Assembly (NCBI GenBank): GCA_030753265.1 | Contig: JASMCQ010000110.1 | Coordinates: forward strand, 1 to 19,623 | Length of the DNA: 19,623 nucleotides | Origin: Dehalococcoidia bacterium | GTDB lineage: Bacteria; Chloroflexota; Dehalococcoidia; UBA3495 | Direction of reading: 5' to 3' | In this document: one piece after another, positions 7,540 to 14,539 of the stretch | How positions within the stretch are numbered: position 1 is the first letter of the stretch | Layout: every line of letters starts with the position of its first letter | The notes under the pieces: model-generated | Database searches by the model: none | What the model saw: the letters and a program-made list of their open reading frames with translations, nothing else | What the model was told of the DNA's origin: nothing | Program-made: the position numbers and the translations under genes

Positions 7540-7671
7540 AGGGTGAGCAAGCAGACCGCTTCCCTCATGGAAGCCAGGAGCAGGGAGACGCCAACTGAGG
7601 AGCAAGAAGAATTCGAGGCTGAGAAGCTGGAGAGAGTCGAGACCTGGTGGGTCCGGTAACTCCGCCGGATT

Positions 7672-8586
7672 CTATCGAAGCTGTTGCAAGCCTCCGCCCG
7701 TCAGCCGGAACCGGTGAATCGCCTTCGCGTCGGGGAAGGCCTGCCGGGCCTGCTGTAAGACGGCCTCGCCCTGGCGCGCGCCGGCGTCCAGCAGCACCCC
7801 GATGATGGTGCCGCTGTGGCCAACGTTTACCCCCACGGCGCCCGCCGCCCCGGCGAACTCCAGCACCGCCGGCATCCTGGGCTTGGGACTGACCCGCTGA
7901 CTGGCCCTGGCGCTGATGGTGGCGCCTTCGCCAATCGTTCCCGGGTCCCCTCTCCGCAATCCGTCCTTCACCAGCTCAAGGGCCCGGTCAACCTCGGTCC
8001 CGATCGATCGCCAAACCGAGCGGCGGTCCACCGAGTTGAACTCCACGGTATCCACCGTGCCGCCGAAATCCAGAGCGATGATCTCCATGGGCGGCGGCGG
8101 CCCCAGTGCTTCCAGGATGCGTCCTTCCCGGTGGTCCATCAGGGCGATGCCGGGAAACATGATGCCGTCGGTGGGCTCGACGGAGGCGGCGATGCGGGCC
8201 ACCAGATCAGGAAGAAGCTTGGTCCCCAAAGCGAGGCCGGCCGCGGCGATGGTGGCCGCCACGTCGGCGCTGCTGCTGCCCATTCCCTTGCTTCGGGGGA
8301 TGGCGCTGCGGACGGAAAGCCTCGCCCCCAGATCGGCGCGTCCCAGGTGAGCCAGCGTGGCCGTGAGGGCCGCCGCGGATTTCGGGCAATCGGCGGGGGC
8401 CTCGACTCCGGGGCCGCCGTGGTGCAGCGTCACCCGGACCTCGGAGAAGAGGTCGATGGGGCAAGTAACCAGGAAGTGGGCATCGCCCAGCATTCCCTGC
8501 ACTAGCTCGCCGCAGACGCCGGGAGCCCGCACCGTGGCGCTGCCGGTCAAAGCCCGCACCCCTTCACCGTTTCCCCCTTGGAGCAA
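7672..8586 (-). CDS. pduX: GHMP kinase, PduX-like L-threonine kinase
   Basis: This GHMP-superfamily kinase is probably L-threonine kinase, which makes L-threonine O-3-phosphate. CobD-type enzymes convert that to aminopropanol phosphate for the cobalamin nucleotide loop. The 304-aa product has APGVCGELVQG near the N-terminus (21-31), the ATP-binding GHMP motif PRSKGMGSSSAD (97-108), the PduX-like EPTDGIMFPGIALMDH (137-152), and a C-terminal glycine-rich GVNVGHSGTIIG. The motifs and its place downstream of cobQ and cobU support the assignment. The start is uncertain. The longest frame begins with TTG at 8586, which has GGGGAGG only 2-3 nt upstream; GTG at 8559 is an alternative, 9 residues shorter. 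It is the last gene of the minus-strand cluster, 52 bp after cobU. Confidence 0.82.
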   Translation of the reverse strand: MLQGGNGEGVRALTGSATVRAPGVCGELVQGMLGDAHFLVTCPIDLFSEVRVTLHHGGPGVEAPADCPKSAAALTATLAHLGRADLGARLSVRSAIPRSKGMGSSSADVAATIAAAGLALGTKLLPDLVARIAASVEPTDGIMFPGIALMDHREGRILEALGPPPPMEIIALDFGGTVDTVEFNSVDRRSVWRSIGTEVDRALELVKDGLRRGDPGTIGEGATISARASQRVSPKPRMPAVLEFAGAAGAVGVNVGHSGTIIGVLLDAGARQGEAVLQQARQAFPDAKAIHRFRLTGGGLQQLR

Positions 8587-8638
8587 GGCCTCCCCGGACC
8601 GCCCGGAGGGAGCTTGGTCTCCGTCAGAACGAAGGCTC

Positions 8639-9220
8639 TCACGGTCCGGCGGGTCCCTTGATCTCCGTCGGAATCCCGGCGACTACCAGGTAGACCCGGT
8701 CGGCGGCGGCCGCCACCCGCTGATTGGCTAGGCCCAGCAGGTCCTGGAACCGGCGGCCCAGGGGCTCCGGTGGAACCAGGCTGAGGCCCACCTCGCCGCT
8801 GACCACGATGAAGGCGGCCGAGGTGCGGCGCATTACGGCCAACAGGTTGTCAACGGCGGACAGCGTCATGGATTCCATCGCCGGCCCGGCCTGATCTTCA
8901 TGCTTCAGCAGCATGTTGCTCACCCAGAAGTCCAGGCTTTCGATCAAGACTACGCCGGGTATGACCGCGCCGGGAGGACCGGCGTTGGAAAACTCTGCTT
9001 CCACCCGTCCCGGCAGGTCCAGGGGCTCTTCGAGGGTGGACCAACTCGCCGGGCGCGACCGCCGGTGGCGGCGAATGCGCTCCTCCATCTCGGCATCGGT
9101 GGCGAGACCGGTGGCCACGTAGAGGGTGGGCCGGTCCTGGTCCCGTGCGAGCTTCTCCGCGAAGGCGCTCTTCCCAGACCGGACACCCCCCAGGACCAGG
9201 CAGAGCTGGGAGGCCGTCAA
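8639..9220 (-). CDS. cobU: adenosylcobinamide kinase/guanylyltransferase CobU
   Basis: This 193-aa bifunctional enzyme phosphorylates adenosylcobinamide and then transfers GMP to it, activating it for joining to alpha-ribazole. Visible features are Walker A GGVRSGKS (11-18), VATGLATDAEMEERI (35-49) and the CobU signature RRHRRSRPASWSTLEEP (50-66). Within that signature, His52 is expected to be the guanylated residue. VLIESLDFWVSNML is the Walker B region, and FIVVSGEVGLSLVP follows. The start codon is TTG at 9220, overlapping the TGA stop of cobQ by 3 nt (TTGA), so translation is probably coupled. Length is normal for the family. Confidence 0.93.
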   Translation of the reverse strand: MTASQLCLVLGGVRSGKSAFAEKLARDQDRPTLYVATGLATDAEMEERIRRHRRSRPASWSTLEEPLDLPGRVEAEFSNAGPPGAVIPGVVLIESLDFWVSNMLLKHEDQAGPAMESMTLSAVDNLLAVMRRTSAAFIVVSGEVGLSLVPPEPLGRRFQDLLGLANQRVAAAADRVYLVVAGIPTEIKGPAGP

Positions 9221-10782
9221 TGCTGTAGCCCTGGGGCCAAACCGGCGCCGTCGAAATCGTGGGCCAGGCCGGCCATTTGGTAGACCAGGTCCATTCGCAG
9301 GCTGGCCCGCACCCAGTCGGCCAGCTTGTCGAACTCGTGGTCCGAGGCCGCCTCCTGGGCCGGCAAGGGCAGGCTCACTCCCTTGCGGCGGGCCAGTTCC
9401 CGTAGCATGGCCCGGCGGAGCCCGCCGTTGTGGAACAGGCCGTGAATGTAAGTGCCCAGGACCGCGCCGGAGGAATCCAATGCCCCGTCGTAGGCGTTGC
9501 TCTCGGTCACTGGAATGTCGGAGCGTCCGTCGATGCGAAAGGCAGCGCCTGCCCCTTCGCCCCAGGTCCGGCCCATGTGAATCTCATACCCCTGGAACGG
9601 CAGGCCCTTGGCTCCGGCCAACAGTCCAAAATCCTGCACCACTTCGCCCTGGACGCGGTGAGTTTCCTTCGACGCGGAAAACTCAGTCGTCAGCGGCAGC
9701 AGCCCCAGGCCATCGATTGCGGTGCGGGAGGACTCCACCTTTTCCGGGTCGTGAATCCTGGTCCCCAGCATCTGATAGCCGCCGCAGATGCCGATGACCG
9801 AGGCGCCGTCCCGGTGGGCCCGGCGGACGGCGGCGGTCAGCCCTCGGGCCTCCATCCAGTCCAGGTCGGCGATGGTGGTCTTGCTCCCCGGCAGGATCAC
9901 CAGGTCGGGGCGGCCCAGCCCTTCCGGCGAGTCCGCGTAACGGAGGGCGACCCCATCCTCCCGGGCCAGGGGGTCGAAGTCATCGAAGTTGGAGATATGG
10001 GGCACCTTGACCACCACGATGTCCAGCACGGCGTCGCCCGGCGAGCGGGACGGGAGGTCGAGCGCCACCGAGTCCTCCTCGGGGATGTGGATGTCGTGGA
10101 AATGGTTGACCACGCCGAGGACTGGGATGCCGGTGCGCTGCTCCAGCCAGGTCAATCCGTCGGTCAGCAGGCTCGCCTCGCCCCGGAATTTGTTTATCAC
10201 CAGCCCTTTGATGGTGGCGCGCTCCTCCGGGTCCAGCAGTTCCAGGGTGCCCACGATGGCGGCGAACACCCCGCCTCGGTCGATGTCGCCGCAAAGGATG
10301 ACGGGGGCGTTGGCGTAGCGGGCCACCCGCATGTTGACGATCTCGGTGGCCTTAAGGTTGATCTCGGCGGGACTGCCCGCGCCTTCGATCACCACAATGT
10401 CGTATTCATCCCGCAGGGTGTCCAGCGACGCGCGGACCGATTCCCAGAGTTGGGGTTTCAACGCGAAGTAGTCCCGGGTGCGGGCGGAGAGTATCGGCCG
10501 GCCCAGCAGCACCACCTGGGAGGTGTGGTCGGCCTCGGGCTTGAGCAGGACCGGGTTCATCTCCACCCTGGCTTCTACCCCGGCGGCCTCGGCCTGAACC
10601 GCCTGGGCCCGGCCGATCTCGCCTCCACCGGCGGTCACATAGGAGTTGTTGGACATATTCTGGGCCTTGAAGGGGGCCACCCGGAACCCGTCTTGGCGGA
10701 AGATGCGGCAGAGGGCGGACACCAGCACGCTCTTGCCCACGTGGGACGCCGTGCCCATGACCATCAAAACCTGGCCGGCCAT
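9217..10782 (-). CDS. cobQ: cobyric acid synthase CobQ
   Basis: This 521-aa glutamine-dependent amidotransferase amidates the b, d, e and g carboxylates of adenosylcobyrinic acid a,c-diamide in the cytosol. The N-terminal ATP-binding half shows LMVMGTASHVGKS (6-18), FKAQNMSNNSYVT (38-50), IEGAGSPAEINL (132-143) and LCGDIDRGGVFA (163-174). The C-terminal class I amidotransferase half has the nucleophile Cys333 in IGICGGYQMLG and the catalytic His447 in TYIHGLFHN. I start at ATG 10782, where the conserved N-terminus begins and AAAGGGG lies about 9 nt upstream. A longer open frame reaches 10932, but that part overlaps the upstream phosphatase gene and has no CobQ similarity. It is followed with overlap by cobU. 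Confidence 0.95.
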   Translation of the reverse strand: MAGQVLMVMGTASHVGKSVLVSALCRIFRQDGFRVAPFKAQNMSNNSYVTAGGGEIGRAQAVQAEAAGVEARVEMNPVLLKPEADHTSQVVLLGRPILSARTRDYFALKPQLWESVRASLDTLRDEYDIVVIEGAGSPAEINLKATEIVNMRVARYANAPVILCGDIDRGGVFAAIVGTLELLDPEERATIKGLVINKFRGEASLLTDGLTWLEQRTGIPVLGVVNHFHDIHIPEEDSVALDLPSRSPGDAVLDIVVVKVPHISNFDDFDPLAREDGVALRYADSPEGLGRPDLVILPGSKTTIADLDWMEARGLTAAVRRAHRDGASVIGICGGYQMLGTRIHDPEKVESSRTAIDGLGLLPLTTEFSASKETHRVQGEVVQDFGLLAGAKGLPFQGYEIHMGRTWGEGAGAAFRIDGRSDIPVTESNAYDGALDSSGAVLGTYIHGLFHNGGLRRAMLRELARRKGVSLPLPAQEAASDHEFDKLADWVRASLRMDLVYQMAGLAHDFDGAGLAPGLQH

Positions 10783-10798
10783 ATCGTTTTCCCCTTTG

Positions 10799-10828
10799 GC
10801 TAGCAGCCAGCGGCTATCAGCTTTCAGG
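10799..10828. repeat. degenerate 7-bp tandem repeat between cobQ and the phosphatase gene
   Basis: Read on the minus strand the tract runs CCTGAA, AGCTGAT, AGCCGCT, GGCTGCT, AGCC. It shares the AGCTGAT core and 7-bp phase with 4621-4646, and lies between the phosphatase stop and the cobQ ribosome-binding site. Confidence 0.45.
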
Positions 10829-11459
10829 CGCCCGCTACTCCTTGCAAGGAGGGCAGCAGAAAATGAGAAGTGTCGTTGTAGAGACGCAAAACAGCGTTGT
10901 CCGGATATATCTCGACCATGGAAAGAGCGCAATTGGCCATTGCGAATCGCCAGTTGGCCTCCAGGGGAAGCTCCATCAGCGCCACCAGGGTCGCCCGGAG
11001 CGATCCTCCGTGCCCGACGATCAGCACCGTGTCATCCAGGTGGCGATCCCTGATGTCGGCCACGAACGAGGCCATCCGGGCGCTGGTCTGGCGGATACTC
11101 TCGCCACCGGTGGGCGCGAAGTCCAGGTCTTTGACCAGCGAAGCGGTGAACATCTCCGGGTAGCGTTCCCGGCTCTCATCGGGGGTCTGGCCTTCGAAGA
11201 CCCCTTTGTTATATTCCCGCAGCCGCTCCGTGAAATGCAGGGGCACGTCACGCTCGGCCAATATGTGCCGGACCGTCTCCGTGCAGCGGCGCAGGTCGCT
11301 GCAATAGGCCACGTCTATCGGGACGTTGGCCAGCCGATGGCCCACCAAACGAGCTTGCTCGTTGCCCTTTTCCGATAGGTCCACGTCGGTATGGCCCTGG
11401 ACCCGGCCCTCGGCGTTCCATACCGTTTCGCCGTGACGAACGATCAACCATCTACCCAT
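10824..11459 (-). CDS. histidine phosphatase, probable alpha-ribazole phosphatase (CobC-like)
   Basis: This is a 211-aa member of the histidine phosphatase (phosphoglycerate mutase-like) superfamily. The catalytic phosphohistidine is His9 in VRHGET (7-12). Arg58 (DLRRCTET), Glu82 (RLREYNKG) and His150 (IVGHGGS) complete the active site. The sequence alone fits either a general phosphatase or CobC. Its place as first gene before cobQ, cobU and the threonine kinase favours alpha-ribazole-5'-phosphate phosphatase, the step that finishes the lower ligand of cobalamin. The ATG at 11459 has GGAGGG about 12 nt upstream. It is followed after 41 bp by cobQ. A promoter candidate lies about 350 bp upstream. 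Confidence 0.88.
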   Translation of the reverse strand: MGRWLIVRHGETVWNAEGRVQGHTDVDLSEKGNEQARLVGHRLANVPIDVAYCSDLRRCTETVRHILAERDVPLHFTERLREYNKGVFEGQTPDESRERYPEMFTASLVKDLDFAPTGGESIRQTSARMASFVADIRDRHLDDTVLIVGHGGSLRATLVALMELPLEANWRFAMANCALSMVEIYPDNAVLRLYNDTSHFLLPSLQGVAGA

Positions 11460-11807
11460 ACAGCCGAACGCCCTCCATTAAAATACGAGCAGAAGCCGCC
11501 GGGCTCTGCCGGCGCCACGATCTGCCCGCCCCAGCAGACATTCCGGGGAGAATTTGCCGGCCCCAGGCAAGGGACCGGGGTTCTTGGGACCTCCCTGGAA
11601 CTCAGCAGGGGAAATCAACAGTGCCAGTCTACCTCAATACTCGCCGCCGAGCACGCGGAGACCCGAGAGGAGAAGCAGATCAGGGTCAAAGTTCCGGCGA
11701 ACGCCGGGCTCACCAGGGTTTTGAGATGCCGGCAAGCCTGAAGGGCCTAATTTTACGCCCGGAGCACCGCTGGCCCCAGGCTCCGGACCCCGGCCATATT
11801 CTAGCAA
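11460..11807 (-). promoter_or_regulatory. candidate long structured leader of the cobalamin operon
   Basis: If the minus-strand promoter at 11808-11816 is used, the operon carries about 345 nt of untranslated leader. No credible ORF fills it. It contains several G/C-rich self-complementary blocks, for example CCGGGG/CCCCGG elements between 11540 and 11585. The sequence CCAGGGAGGTCCC, around 11585-11600 on the minus strand, faintly resembles a B12-box, but the other conserved parts of the cobalamin riboswitch were not found. Confidence 0.3.
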
Positions 11808-11816
11808 AATCAGGCA
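11808..11816 (-). promoter_or_regulatory. extended -10 promoter (TGCTAGAAT), minus strand
   Basis: On the minus strand TGCTAGAAT is an extended -10 (TGN + TAGAAT), of the same type as the one before the SDR gene. There is no clear -35. It points toward the cobalamin cluster, whose first ATG is at 11459. Confidence 0.35.
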
Positions 11817-11860
11817 GGATGTCCATCGCAGGGCTTTGCGGGTAGTGTGTCGGTCACCTG

Positions 11861-11943
11861 CCCGTCATTCCGGCGTAGGCCGGAATCCATGGAACGTTGC
11901 CGCCAGCTTCCTGCCTGGACTCCGGCTTCCGCCGGTGTGACGG
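11861..11943. repeat. 83-bp palindromic dispersed repeat (ATTCCGGC...GCCGGAAT type)
   Basis: The two arms are imperfect reverse complements: CCCGTCATTCCGGCG at the left end and GCCGGTGTGACGG at the right, with GGCCGGAATCCATGG opposite CTGGACTCCGGCTTCC inside. Translated, it gives the familiar FRRRPES...WTPASAGVT pattern that often leads to false ORFs. Such elements are non-autonomous and found between genes in many bacteria. A half copy lies at 7501-7539. Confidence 0.65.
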
Positions 11944-12041
11944 TTGAGGTCCTCCCTGCCCGGGGTTGGAAATTGATCCGCTACCGCTTTGCGCGGTTAT
12001 TAGTGGCAAGAATTCGTGCCTGGAACCGCAATTACATAATA

Positions 12042-12085
12042 TTGACATACTACATATTGACATCCGGACCCATGCGCACTACAAT
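12042..12085 (+). promoter_or_regulatory. near-consensus sigma-70 promoter for the DUF5679-like gene
   Basis: TTGACA at 12057-12062 is followed by a 17-bp spacer and TACAAT at 12080-12085, one mismatch from consensus overall. A second TTGACA lies at 12042-12047, 15 bp upstream of the first. Transcription would start near 12092, about 26 nt before the ATG. This is the strongest promoter match in the window. Confidence 0.75.
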
Positions 12086-12117
12086 ATAGCAACCCACAGA
12101 AGTGAGGTGATTGACTG

Positions 12118-12261
12118 ATGGAAGCCTATTGCGTCAAGTGCAGAGCCAAGAAGGAAATCCAGAGCCCCCAGGTTATCACCATGAAGAACGGTAAGCCGGC
12201 CACTCAGGGCGTTTGTCCTTCCTGTGGCACCAAGGTTTTCCGGATCGGCGCCGCGAAATAA
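12118..12261 (+). CDS. 47-aa zinc-ribbon protein, DUF5679-like
   Basis: This small cytosolic protein has two CxxC knuckles: CVKC at residues 5-8 and CPSC at 33-36. They are separated by a basic, hydrophilic stretch with TMKNGKPATQGV (21-32), and the chain ends in GTKVFRIGAAK. The pattern matches, from memory, DUF5679, a short zinc ribbon found alone in Chloroflexota and actinobacteria; its function is unknown. Four Cys are well placed to bind one Zn. The ATG at 12118 has GAGGTGA at 12104-12110, and a near-consensus promoter lies just upstream, so strong expression is likely. It is too short for common gene-length cut-offs. There is no operon partner. Confidence 0.85.
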   Translation: MEAYCVKCRAKKEIQSPQVITMKNGKPATQGVCPSCGTKVFRIGAAK

Positions 12262-12471
12262 CGGGCGGTAGTCCCCAGGCCGCTGCTTGCCCCTGGGCAG
12301 GGCCGGGTTCAGCCCGCTGAATCCGGCGCCAGGTCCGTGGCGGCAGCGAGGCTTTCAGCGCCGGACGGCTGGGCTGGTTCGTGTCGGGTAGTGGGGCGGC
12401 CATGGAGCGGCCCCACTCATCCGTGACGTTCCTAATGACTGGTTCAGGCCCGGAGCGTGACCGGCTGGAGG

Positions 12472-12639
12472 CTATCCCAATCGGACGACCCTCAGCGTGA
12501 TCATTGAAAACGCGCTGGCGGTCGCCAAGAGTATCAATTTCTGTTCCCAAGAAATTGAGTTGAAGCTCAAATAGATGATGGCGGCGTTGACTCCGCCAAC
12601 CATCAGCAACTTTTTCAATGCATCCCTCTGTCTAACCAT
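12472..12639 (-). CDS. possible 55-aa two-helix membrane protein
   Basis: The ATG at 12639 is preceded by GGAG about 6 nt upstream. The product starts with the basic MVRQRDALKK. Two hydrophobic segments follow, about residues 11-27 (LLMVGGVNAAIIYLSF) and 34-50 (KLILLATASAFSMITLR), with a short polar turn NSISWEQ between them. This fits a small inner-membrane hairpin protein. An open frame extends upstream to 12768 but reads as low-quality sequence. It lies just downstream of the cNMP-domain gene on the same strand, 131 bp away. No family is recognised. Lower GC than surrounding DNA and the topology are the main support. Confidence 0.45.
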   Translation of the reverse strand: MVRQRDALKKLLMVGGVNAAIIYLSFNSISWEQKLILLATASAFSMITLRVVRLG

Positions 12640-12770
12640 CCAGCTCCGTGGAGCCTGAGACCGGCTCCCCGGCCCTGCTGGATTCGGCTTTGCCAATTCC
12701 AGTTCTAACGGACCGTCCAGTCTGCCACCGCATCCCTGGTCACCCGTCGCTCTCCCGTGGGATGACAATC

Positions 12771-13232
12771 CTACAAAGTCGTGGTCAGCCAGCGCTCGGT
12801 GTTCCGGATGTAGGATGCGAGTTGGCGCATCAGGTTCGTGGCTACCTTCGGATGATCCTCTAATTCATCTAGAAACGCCTGCCTGTCGACAATGAGGACC
12901 CTGGCATTGGTCATTGCCTCTAGCTGGGCAACGTAGGGCTCCCCGTCCAAGGCCGGGACCATGCCGAAGAGCCGGCCTGCTCCCACGATGTCCACCACGG
13001 CCCACCGGGGCGTCGGGGGCGACGCCACGTGATAGACGACGCGGGCGCTTCCCTCCACCAGGATATAGACCTTGTCCGCCGGATGCCCGGCTCCGACGAT
13101 AACCTCTCCAGGAGCGTAGACCCGCTCCTCAGAAACAGGCACCAGTCATTGGAGATGCTCGCCAGGAAACTGCTGGCAAACCTCCAGGTTCTCCAGCAGT
13201 GGGTGCCGGTTCGTTTCTTGATGTGTTTCCAT
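12771..13232 (-). pseudogene. cyclic-nucleotide-binding domain protein with in-frame TGA
   Basis: This would be a 153-aa stand-alone cNMP-binding (Crp-type) sensor domain without a DNA-binding helix-turn-helix. The ATG at 13232 follows AAGGAAGG 8 nt upstream. The first 28 codons read METHQETNRHPLLENLEVCQ and FPGEHLQ, a typical cNBD N-terminus. A TGA at 13146-13148 follows, and the frame then resumes as LVPVSEERVYAPGEVIVGAG, with KVYILVEGSARV and the phosphate-binding-cassette region RLFGMVPALDGEPYVAQLEA. In homologous domains a Trp or other residue would be expected at the stop, so TGG to TGA is the simplest change. Re-initiation at GTG 13142 would give 123 aa lacking the first helix. Other genes here use TGA as a real stop. 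Sequencing error is possible. Confidence 0.7.
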
Positions 13233-13442
13233 TTTGTTCGCCTTCCTTATCCCTGTGCTTAATTTGATGTTCGAAGCCGCTCGTCGGTTCATCTGCATCA
13301 ATCCGGCGGAGCGGATTGGCGCGCCCGGGCACCGGCGCGTTAGCCCTGAAGCGCCCCTCCTGCAAGCTGCCTTCCCCGGCCGCTGGCGCGGTGGTATGCT
13401 GGTCACCGACCCACTGGCGATCCGTTTAACCGAGGTGCGCCG

Positions 13443-14357
13443 ATGTCCAAGCAGCAAAACGTCGTGTTCTTCAACGGGGAACTGAGGCTGGAGCGAGAGG
13501 TGGGCATACCCATCCGCGACCGGGGGTATATTTACGGGGACGCTGTCTTCGACGCAACACGAACCTTCAACGGCAAACCATTCCGCCTCCGGGAGCATAT
13601 CCGCAGGCTGTACCAATCCCTCCGCTACGTGAGAATCGATCCGCGCATGGACCCAACCGAAATGGAGCGGTGGTCCCTGGAAGTGGTCAGCCACAACTAC
13701 CCCCTGTTGACGCCCGGCCAGGACATGTGGGTGATGCAGCGCATCAGCCGGGGTGTGGAGGTAACCGAACCGGGTGAGGATTCGGGCCCCACCGTGCTGA
13801 TTGAGTCCCACGCCATTCCCTTCGCCCGCCGGGCCACCCTGTACCGGGACGGCGCCGGCGTGGTCACTCCCCCCACGCCGCGGATTCCCCCCCGGTTCGT
13901 GAGCCCGCGGGCCAAGACCCACAACTACCTGAACCTGGTGCTGGGTGAACTTGAAGCCCAGGGGACCGACCCAAATGCTTGGGCCGTGTTGCTCGATGAG
14001 AGCGGCAACCTTACCGAAGGCCGCGGGTCGAACATATTCCTGATTCAGGACGGCGTAGTGGCCACTCCCCGGGGCCAGTACGTGCTGGAAGGCATCACCA
14101 GGGGAGCCGTCATGGACCTGGCAGCCGGCCTGGGCCTTTCCGTGGAGGAGCGGGACCTGGACTTGTACGACGCCTACACCGCCGATGAGGCGTTCCTGAC
14201 CTCCACCAGCCTCTGCATCTGTCCCGTGTCCTCGGTCAACGGGGCACCTGTCGGGGATGGTAGCGTTCCGGGGCCGGTAACCCGGCGGCTGATGTCCGCC
14301 TTCAGCGACCTGGCCGGCATGGACTACGAGGCCCAGTATCTGGCCCACCTGCCATGA
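13443..14357 (+). CDS. class IV (fold IV) PLP-dependent aminotransferase
   Basis: This 304-aa fold-type IV transaminase is related to branched-chain aminotransferase IlvE, D-amino acid transaminases and (R)-selective amine transaminases. Family features are FNGEL (10-14), RDRGYIYGDAVFDATRTFNG (25-44), FRLREHIRRLYQSL (47-60), the PLP lysine Lys158 in RAKTHNYLNLVLGELEA, Glu192 in NLTEGRGSNIFLI (PLP nitrogen contact), and VLEGITRGAVMDLA (214-227). GAGGTG lies 6 nt before the ATG. The substrate cannot be set from these motifs. The gene diverges from the cNMP-domain gene and is followed by an SMP-30-type gene after 182 bp, so a shared operon is possible but not shown. Confidence 0.9.
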   Translation: MSKQQNVVFFNGELRLEREVGIPIRDRGYIYGDAVFDATRTFNGKPFRLREHIRRLYQSLRYVRIDPRMDPTEMERWSLEVVSHNYPLLTPGQDMWVMQRISRGVEVTEPGEDSGPTVLIESHAIPFARRATLYRDGAGVVTPPTPRIPPRFVSPRAKTHNYLNLVLGELEAQGTDPNAWAVLLDESGNLTEGRGSNIFLIQDGVVATPRGQYVLEGITRGAVMDLAAGLGLSVEERDLDLYDAYTADEAFLTSTSLCICPVSSVNGAPVGDGSVPGPVTRRLMSAFSDLAGMDYEAQYLAHLP

Positions 14358-14413
14358 GGCGGACGAAGCCCGGCCTCCGGCCCGGCAGGGCAGGCGATTC
14401 GATCCCATACCCT

Positions 14414-14431
14414 CTTCTTCGCGGGAAGAAG
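14414..14431 (+). terminator. 7-bp stem-loop after the aminotransferase gene
   Basis: CTTCTTC-GCGG-GAAGAAG is a perfect 7-bp stem with a 4-nt loop about 57 nt after the stop codon. The following sequence TGAACCTTTATCC has only a weak T-run, so it is at best a poor intrinsic terminator or an mRNA-stabilising hairpin. Confidence 0.3.
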
Positions 14432-14539
14432 TGAACCTTTATCCGCTTGATTGACTCGGCGGGAACCTTCCGAACCTTGCCGGTGGAGCAGCGGTCCTGC
14501 CGGCCGATCGACTCTAGCAAAAGGGAAACGGAGGTTGAT

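Larger units (their letters stand above)
7390..7671. other. 282-bp intergenic region upstream of the dehydrogenase gene
   Basis: It holds the inverted repeat at 7416-7432, one heptamer-repeat trace (about 7428-7447), and half of a palindromic repeat (7501-7539). A plus-strand 41-codon frame from ATG 7534 to TAA 7659 is Glu-rich and coding-like at its end (EEFEAEKLERVETWWVR), but its ATG sits inside the repeat and lacks a Shine-Dalgarno site, so I do not call a gene. Confidence 0.4.

Noticed and set aside
10783..10932. 50-residue N-terminal extension of CobQ
   Set aside because: It overlaps the phosphatase gene and has no CobQ similarity; the conserved start with a ribosome-binding site is at 10782.
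11460..11830. Cobalamin riboswitch call for the leader of the cobalamin cluster
   Set aside because: Only GGTGCTCC and a loose CCAGGGAGGTCC resemblance were found; the conserved core with GGTG, AATCC and CCGCNACTGT was not seen in the correct order.
11847..12089. 80-aa plus-strand ORF
   Set aside because: It translates the palindromic repeat (RRRPES...WTPASAGVT) and runs into the promoter of the zinc-ribbon gene.
13233..14408. 420-aa minus-strand ORF opposite the aminotransferase
   Set aside because: Only its last 28 codons, part of the cNMP-domain gene, look real; the rest is antisense shadow of the aminotransferase.
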